A stretch of DNA of 64,000 nt from Mesostigma viride. Lineage: Eukaryota > Streptophyta > Mesostigmatophyceae > Mesostigmatales > Mesostigmataceae. Every line of letters begins with the position of its first letter. The stretch's first letter is position 1. The notes beneath the pieces are model-generated. The model did not search any database. It had not been told where the DNA came from and saw nothing but the letters and a program-made list of their open reading frames with translations. The position numbers and the translations under genes are program-made. Of the stretch, positions 57,801 through 64,000 are shown piece after piece. The stretch lies in the NCBI GenBank assembly GCA_009746045.1, contig RPFO01000156.1, forward strand, positions 1,669,381-1,733,380, read 5' to 3'.

Positions 57801-60800
57801 GGAGCAGCAAGTTTGTAGCTTGGTGGCGCATCATTGTAGCTTGTGCTCTAGCCTGCATGCTTGCCGTGGGTTACAGTGTTCTTAATCCCAGGGCATATGG
57901 GGGTGTGGGTGGTTATTTTAATATTATCTCAATGTTTGGCCAGTATTGGAAAGGTGCCTTCCACAGGACCTGTTTAGGAAGGATGTGTGCTAACCGTTTT
58001 CTGTGTCTGTCGCAAGTCATGCTGTTAAGGGCACCCAATGGCGGTGGGCGGTGGGCCTGCACGCATAATAATGATGAGAATACGGATAAGAACACCATGC
58101 CTTCATGGGAGTCAAGAAAAAGTAAGGTTGACTGAGCATTCCTTGCGCCCAGTCATTGGTTTGTTCTTCCTCGTTGCATCCGTCCACATGTCAAACGGCA
58201 CCGTGCTTTCGCCCTTTGGCCGTTTTAATGCACACAGTGTATCTGTGCTATACAACCATACAGTGATTTCATCTATCAAGCTATTTATACCCTGTCGGCG
58301 TTGTGTTACAACCAGCCACACGTACAAGCCTCTTCCCCCTCTTGCTGGTCACCAACCAAATGTCCCGCTTGTTACCAGCCATATCTCCCGTGCCGTGAGT
58401 TAATTTTCTCTTTCTCCCGCCCCCACCCACCCCCCACCCCCCCACCCCCCACCAAACTCCTCAGCTTGCCTGTGCTGCTGCCTCCCATCCAGGACCGCCT
58501 GCTCGACACCATCTCCCTCATCCTCGCCAAGTGCCCCTACCAGATGGTCTTTGCCAGCGCAAAAGGCATCCAGCGGAAAGGCGACTATGGCGCCTTCAAC
58601 GGGGGTGCTAGCATCCGGCCCTCGTCGCCGAGCTACGCAAAGGATGGATCCAGTGGCGCGCTGGCCCCCTTTGGCACACCAGGCCAGGCTCTCGAGCGCA
58701 TCCAGCTGGCGCTGCACACGCTGGGTGCTTTTGACTTCAAGGTATATCTATTGTAAACTTTTTAAATGTATGTTGTATGTAAGATGTTCTTCTCCTGATT
58801 TCTTTCTTTCCTTTTTTTGTCTGGGCAGGCACTTGAGTGTGTGCAGCTGGCGCACACACTCTGGGTGCTTTCGACTTCAAGGTTATCCTATTATCATGTT
58901 ATCATGTTATTATCGACATTAAGTTGCCATACTGATTCTCCCCCCATTGACACAGGCACAGGTAAGGTTCGACCGTGCTTGGTGCACCTGAAGGTGTTTT
59001 TGTCACTGGTATTTATTTATTTGTCACTGGAATGTATATTTTTTAAATATATATTTATCACTGGTAGTAGTTTATATTTACTTATCACTGGTATATGAAA
59101 GAGACAACCAGCGCAGGCCAGAAATCTGGAAGAATGGGGACCATCGTAGCTCGAGCCTGCTGTTATCTTATCCGCGTTTGTCGAGTCGTTCAGGATGTTG
59201 GAAATGAAGTTTGATTATGTATCACTGTATTTTAGATACAGCCTTGGGAATGATTAGTTGAGCTGACCTCAAGGTGTGCACTGCACTGAGGAATTTTGGA
59301 GGCGTGTTGGGCGCATTCGACTTCCATGGTTTGCCTGAAGCTAAGGCACTGAATACTTAGTTTTAACCATGATGGGCGCGTCTCATTCTGGCTTCTCTCG
59401 TGTTCTCTCCCCCCCGCACCGTTTTAACCGCATAGACCCTCAATCCCCCGCGCAGACCCGCATTTTTTATTGCTCGCTCCCCTATGCCCCCCTCTCCTTT
59501 TCCCCTCTCACCCCCACACGTTTCTCTTTCTGTCTCACCTCTGCACCTGTCTGCTCCTTCCCACCCATCTACGCTTCTTTCCCTCTCCCTCCCGCCCCCA
59601 CCTGTGCTGCAGGGCCACTCCCAACTCGAATTCGTCCGCGAGGTCGTGCTACCGTACCTCGATGAGTCGGATGCTGGCATCCGAAAACAGGCCGCGCTCG
59701 CCTGCTGCCTCCTGCTCGAGTCCTGTGCCGCCGAGGAACGCCAGCAAACGCCAGCATTCGCCGGCAAGCCCGGGGCCACATCCGGGCCCCAAGGCCCCGG
59801 CGGCCCGCCACCGCCCCAAGGGCAAGCATTAGCGCTGACTGCCCCGGGGGGTGGGGGCAGTGGCAATGGGGCCTTGACCCCCGTGTTGGCCCCCTCGGTG
59901 GACCGGGCGAGGCTGTTAGGGGTTAAACAGCGTCGGCTCATGGAGGACGAGATCATCAGCAAGCTGCTGGAGCTGGCAGTGGCGGACGCGGACGCTGAGG
60001 TTCGCCAGCAGGTGCTCCAGGCGCTCAAGTCGGGCGTCGGGTTTGACGAGCACCTGGTGCAGGCGGAGAGCCTACGCGCTCTCTTCTTCGCGCTCAACGA
60101 TGAGGTGGGTGGGGTGAGGGGCTGCAAAAGGGATCGAAGGCATTTGTGATACGGGTACATGGCTATCTGAAAATGAGAGGAAGAAGAGAGGGTATGCTTT
60201 TATCTTGTTGTGCGATCAACAATGAGGTTGGGGGCACAAGGGCGCATACATCAACGAGACAACCAGTGCAGACGAGAAATCTATACATGCTTGTAGGGAG
60301 AGAAGAGAGAAGGCTCTCTTTAGAATCTATTGACTAGAGTGACGTTCCTTGCACCTGCCGACAAAGTGGGTGGGAAGAAAGTCATGTGCCGTATGCTTGC
60401 TTCCCTGTGGTACGCAAATTAAAGGTTGTGGGCCTCTTTCTTTCTGCTCAATACAGGTGCAGGCGGGGACCATATTATTTGAACCGCATGATCCATGAGA
60501 TAGTAACAGAGCCTTTTACTGTCGCTGTATTAGGATAATTTTTTTCCTGCCCTCAACGATATCAGCCAGGTTGCTGCATCTGAAAAAGCTTGTACGTAAA
60601 GGATGGCTCAAGGAATGCAGGCATGTCTTGATGAAACTTGGATGGGATTCTGATGAAATTTTGATCAGATTGGGACGGAATGTAGACGGAAGCTCTCCTT
60701 TGCCATGTGCAAACAGCGACATTTTTTTCTGTTCCAGATTGATAGCGCCCATGATCTTACATCTCAAATCTAGGAGTTGCGGTCACCCGTTTTGGGTGAC

Positions 60801-63448
60801 CGTGACGCGAGCAAGCAAGCAAGCTGATGATAGCCGTTATGGAAATGCACCGTCACTTGGATTGTATTTTACTAAAAAAGAAAGAGTGCCTGTGGGTCCT
60901 CTATACATGGCGTTGCGAGCATGTTTGCAAGCTTGTCATGGACCCCATACAAAACAACCTGTCTTGGTTGTCTGAAGGAAATAGCATGTGCTTGCGTGCC
61001 CCCAATGTGTGTGTGGCGTGTGCAAGCAGTCCTTCATGGTGCGCAAGCTGGTGATGGCCACCATCGGCCGCCTGGCGGAGCGCAACCCGGCCTATGTGCT
61101 GCCTGCGCTGCGCCACCACCTGCTGCAGCTGCTGACCGATCTGGAGCACAGGTGAGGGGTCACTATAGCCTTGGAGCTGGCTGTAGTGTGCGGGCAGTGT
61201 CGTCGCTTAGGGTGGGGGATACCCCGCTGTGCCACCACCTGCTGTAGCTGCTAGCCTATCTTGAGCACGGGTGAGGGTCACTGGGTGGCTGACTAGCTGG
61301 CTTAAGTGATAGGGCGACTGCAATTTAATACCTGGAGCGCAGGTGGTGGTCCGCTGTACGGCAGATGCCTGCGCAGCGCTTGTCATGTCCTCATTCTTCA
61401 TTTTCCTTTGGCGCAAGGGTTGGACGGGAGGGGGTGAGGTGGGGGGCAGAGTGCGGGGGGGCGGGGGAAAGTGATTTGCCTGCCTCGCCTGGCTGGTATG
61501 GGATGAGGTACCTTCTCAAGAGGTACCTTGTGCTTCAAGACTTCAAAGGAGGCACGTGTATTACAAATTGTGAATGGATGGGATGTGCGTGGCTTGGGAC
61601 AGCATTTTCCTCGATGAAGGCATTTTATTAAATATGCAATGTTGCTGGTGGAATACATATATGACTCGGCGCTGCTTTGTTGAATGGCTGGACTCGCTCG
61701 CCTCCCTTCAGCGCCGAGAGCAAGAATAAGGAGGAGAGCGCGATCCTGATTGGATGCCTCATCATCGCGTGCAAGCGCCTCTTCCTGCCCTACGTTCAGC
61801 CGGTGTTGAAGGTACGTCGAGGGCGAGGACAGCTGGCGACACGTGATTGCTACGGATGGAAGCGAGCCAAGCAGGTTCCCTGGCATTTGCGCGTTGCCGT
61901 GCGCTCTGGGCATGGAAGAGTTGGGTTTTTGCCCATTCTTCACTGTGGGATCATTGCATGGTTCGCAGTATCTCCCTGAGTCCCTGTGCCATGATGGTGC
62001 CTTCATGAATTACATGACCTGTTTTTGCCTCATCTTTTTGTAAAGCTCGCACCCAGATTTATTGTTACCTCTCTTTTCCCCCCTCTGCTATGCATCGCAC
62101 GCAGTTGCCGCTTCCGCTTATTCACTCTACCTCTCTGCATCTTTCTCTCAGATCGTGGTGCCTTGTCCTTGGGTCTATATATCTTGCCCCGCAGCGGATC
62201 CTCACTAGGCTGCCTACTCCCGCATATCCAACCAGGTCACAGCTTTCTGTTTTTATACCGCTTATGGCTTACACCGCTGGCCTTATACTTGCACCCGCTG
62301 TTCCCGGCAGTCGCTCAACCCGTTTATGGCTTGCTGGTTTATACTTGCACCTGCTGTTCCTTTATGCTTGCACCCGCTCTTCCTTTATACTTGCACCCAC
62401 TGCTCCCCGCAGTCGCTCATTGCCAAGCTGCGCGAGGGCCGCAACCGCGACGTGGCAGGGACCCAGGCGGCGGGGCAGGAGGCGCCGCCGGCCCCCATCG
62501 TGGGCGTGCGCTCGGGAGGGTCAGGCGGCGGCCAGATGGCAGCATGCGTCCTCGACACGATCGGAAAGCTGGCCAAAGTGGTAAGACGTGTTGGCTCCAC
62601 ATGATGGCCAAGCTGGCCAGTGTGGCAAGTGTGTGGGCTCCGCACATCAGGGAAGCTGGCCTGAGTGGCATGTGGATGGAGCCGTTGGAAGGGCTCGGTT
62701 CGGTGAGGGATGTTTCCTCCTTGCGTTTCCACCGTGGTTGGGCACCCGGAAAAAAATTGGTTCCATGGTTGTCACATTGGCAGGACATAACCGGTGCGAA
62801 GGTTCCATGGGTGCCATGTGCGCTGGACACGACCGGAATAAAACTTTCATTCCCGTAGCTTTCTTAGTAAGCTGGCCAAAAGCGGTTTGTGGGTGGAGGC
62901 GTGGACAAGGTTATGGATGTGTTCTCGTGGCGGATGCCATGGCAAGGAGTACGGTGGGATGGGCGGCATGTCTGCTAGACGCTGGTAGGGAAGCGGTCGG
63001 TGAGAGTGGTGCGTTGAATGGTTGGCAAGGGTTGCTATTGCAGATGGTGGATGCCTTGGTTTTATTCTATTGCTCTACCCGGCTGTAATCCACCGCCTGT
63101 TCTCCGGATGCGTCCGTATGGAAGGAGTTATAGCGATCAGCTATAATGCTTTGCCATGCTTTCTTTGCCATGACTAGCATGCAGGCGCAGGCGTGCCTGC
63201 CGGACCTGTTCTTCAGACATGCTGACCTGTTGCTTATCTCCCCGGCTCTTGCGTATCTCCCCGAATCCTCCCCGGCTCATGTCCACCCATTACTCGGCCC
63301 CTGTCGACCCTCATCAGGCCGGCAGCAGCATGCAGGCGTACCTACCGGACCTCTTCCCCATCATGCTCGACTTCTTGCGCGAGGGCAACGTGGGCGACCA
63401 CTCGGACGTGGTGGTGGACACCATGGGCCGTTTTGTACAGAGCACCGG
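49541..63448 (+). CDS. TOR: Target of rapamycin (TOR) kinase, N-terminal HEAT-repeat part
   Basis: Fourteen phase-consistent exons: 49541-49711, 51171-51512, 51782-51856, 52478-52749, 53611-53692, 54209-54286, 56040-56183, 57292-57464, 58465-58741, 59613-60104, 61030-61151, 61712-61811, 62413-62580 and 63318-63448, then out of the window. They give about 875 residues, a third of a normal TOR (about 2,500). Diagnostic blocks are [146 protein letters not shown] and MGRFVQSTG. All follow Arabidopsis TOR in order. Role: HEAT solenoid binding RAPTOR and substrates in TORC1, the nutrient-sensing growth kinase. The kinase domain lies downstream. Confidence 0.95.
50221..50317. repeat. 48 bp tandem duplication in TOR intron 1
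   Basis: TAGTCTATATGTATGG starts at 50221 and again at 50269. The two copies differ at two or three bases (GGTATTATT/GGCATTATT; ATTTACC/ACTTACC). Confidence 0.85.
51900..52275. repeat. (CCCT)n pyrimidine tract in TOR intron 3
   Basis: CCCACC and CCCGC repeats, then more than 200 bp of (CCCT)n on the plus strand (C-rich in the pre-mRNA). Long Pro/Ser/Leu and Gly/Arg/Glu frames on both strands come only from this repeat. Confidence 0.95.
54530..54842. repeat. 16 bp minisatellite in TOR intron 6
   Basis: About 19 copies of GTGTTGAATAGGATGA with point variants (GAGTAGG, GAAGAGG, GACTAGG). It lies in the intron between 54286 and 56040 and encodes nothing recognisable. Confidence 0.9.
55288..55830. 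repeat. 59 bp minisatellite in TOR intron 6
   Basis: Units start TCCTGATGACCTACCCTGTC at 55288, 55347, 55406, 55465, 55524, 55583, 55642 and 55701, then in shortened form to about 55830. The copies differ at a few sites only (ACAACAAC or ACAATAAC; CGCATCC or CGTATCC), so expansion is recent. Confidence 0.95.
56405..56605 (+). repeat. Tandem copies of the TOR exon 7 end in intron 7
   Basis: Three units of about 60 bp carry GGAGCACCAGATTAA followed by (A/C)GACGCGGTCAGGG or a close variant, and a fourth is cut off at 56603. The exon 7 end at 56160-56183 reads GGAGCACCAGATTAAAGACG then CG and the donor. The copies replace GTGAGT with GTCAGG, so the splice site is probably lost. A decayed GATGCCTTGGTG array (56220-56405) precedes them. 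Confidence 0.9.
56745..56966 (+). repeat. (GGGGGT)n tract in TOR intron 7
   Basis: About 220 bp of GGGGGTGGGGGT-type repeats, G-rich on the sense strand, so the pre-mRNA could form many G-quadruplexes. It is followed by (TG)n and a CT-rich stretch before the exon 8 acceptor. Confidence 0.9.
57440..57660 (+). repeat. Triplicated exon 8 donor region of TOR
   Basis: A roughly 73-74 bp unit containing CCAAGATCAGCACGCGGTGA is repeated three times. The first is the real exon end and donor (57465). The others put CCAAGATCAGCACGCAGTGA near 57531 and CCAAGATCAGCTCGCGGTGA near 57611. The third keeps a perfect CG/GTGAGC donor. Alternative donor use would add intron sequence to the mRNA. Confidence 0.92.
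61220..61290 (+). repeat. Decayed copy of the TOR exon 11 end in intron 11
   Basis: TGTGCCACCACCTGCTGTAG followed by CTGCTAGCC and TTGAGCACGGGTGAGGGTCA mirrors the exon 11 end (GCGCCACCACCTGCTGCAGC... GAGCACAGGTGAGGGGTCA). The copy has in-frame TAG codons but keeps a GTGAGG donor and the first intronic bases. Confidence 0.85.
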
Positions 63449-63689
63449 GTGGGTGGACCAGTAAAGTGGATCGGGGAAAGCTTCGCATAATGGCATACAT
63501 CACTCGGACGTACTGGCAGGCACCATGAGCCGATTTGTACCGAGCGCTGGCTATGGCAACTGGCGGCGCTTTCTAGTTTTTGCTCCTTCAGCGTTTTTCT
63601 TCCCAGGGAGAAAGTGGATTGGTATGACCTATTTGTCCAGGAATCCTTTCCAGTGCATGTTTCTGAGTGCACGTGCTCGTGTACCCGTG

Positions 63690-64000
63690 TTTTTTTTAAT
63701 GCATCTGATATACTATATACTTAATAGGTATATAGACTCAATATTTGATGTACTACTAAATGCTTATTAGTTCTATATACTGGATATCTGATGTACTACT
63801 ACATACTTAAATAGTTCTATAAACTGGATATCTGATATACTTCTAAATACTTAAGAGTTTTATAGACTGGATATCTGATATACTTCTAAATGCTTAATAG
63901 TTTTATCGACTGGATGTCTGATATACTTCCAAATACTTAAGAGTTTTATAGACTGGATATTTGATATACTTCTAAATACTTTCTTTACTGGATATTTGAT
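63690..64000. repeat. 43-44 bp AT-rich minisatellite at the right edge
   Basis: ACTGGATATCTGATATACTT and its variants recur at about 63779, 63823, 63866, 63909 and 63952 up to the window end, in the TOR intron after exon 14. Copies differ slightly. Confidence 0.9.

Noticed and set aside
1-64000. CRISPR arrays, rRNA, bacterial operons or prophage
   Set aside because: No spacer-repeat pattern, rRNA motif or bacterial gene layout; splicing signals and gene families are eukaryotic.

Overview
This is a eukaryotic nuclear window with several intron-rich genes and many nested repeats. The best supported origin is a green alga (Viridiplantae), for three reasons. The TOR kinase gene at the right end follows the land-plant TOR N-terminus almost block by block. 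The helicase gene at the left end has the land-plant arrangement of a SEN1/UPF1-like helicase joined to a TRANK1-type UvrD-like helicase. A third gene is a U-box/kinase/ankyrin protein of the general plan of plant KEG. Coding exons are GC-rich and introns are long, with GT-AG borders and one GC-AG case. A repeat-rich prasinophyte is a plausible guess, but the species cannot be fixed from the sequence.

Layout. 323-16402 (+) is the 3' part of the SEN1-UvrD double-helicase gene. Its introns hold a SINE-like insert (1292-1459), an antisense LINE fragment (2570-3529) and a 0.9 kb G-rich tract (about 6848-7775). 16591-19162 is a pair of direct repeats around a 1.77 kb segment with palindromic ends. 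19181-24177 is a LINE retrotransposon with target-site duplications, broken by two later inserts that have their own duplications. 25309-26889 (-) is an ARM-like gene of unknown function. 27873-28590 is a block of simple-sequence DNA. 28978-40626 (-) is the U-box/kinase/ankyrin gene; its ankyrin part was expanded by 1.5-1.6 kb tandem units, one of which carries a 789 bp terminal-inverted-repeat transposon. 41232-44050 holds three truncated LINE copies around an (AATTC)n array. 44944-48162 (-) is a three-exon nucleotide-sugar-transporter-like gene with a 782 bp TA-flanked inverted-repeat element in intron 1. 49541 to beyond 63448 (+) is the first third of the TOR gene, 14 exons.

The genes look like independent housekeeping or signalling loci, not an operon or a defence island. 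The most unusual observation is in TOR. Ten of the 14 exons have one or more decayed copies of their own splice-junction region (exon end plus donor, or acceptor plus exon start) in the adjacent intron. The other strong results are the reconstructed retrotransposon nest, the ankyrin-exon amplification, the shared 3' hairpin of the LINE and SINE families, and two DNA transposons with clear boundaries.

Stretches with no recognisable gene are: 560-1291, 8292-9806 (intron), 16403-16590, 24563-25308 apart from one hairpin, 26890-27872, 28591-28977, 29065-30010 (intron), 40627-41231, 44051-44943, 48546-49540 and 49712-51170 (intron). Exon borders were read by eye from splice consensus, reading phase and remembered family similarity; no search or RNA evidence was available.
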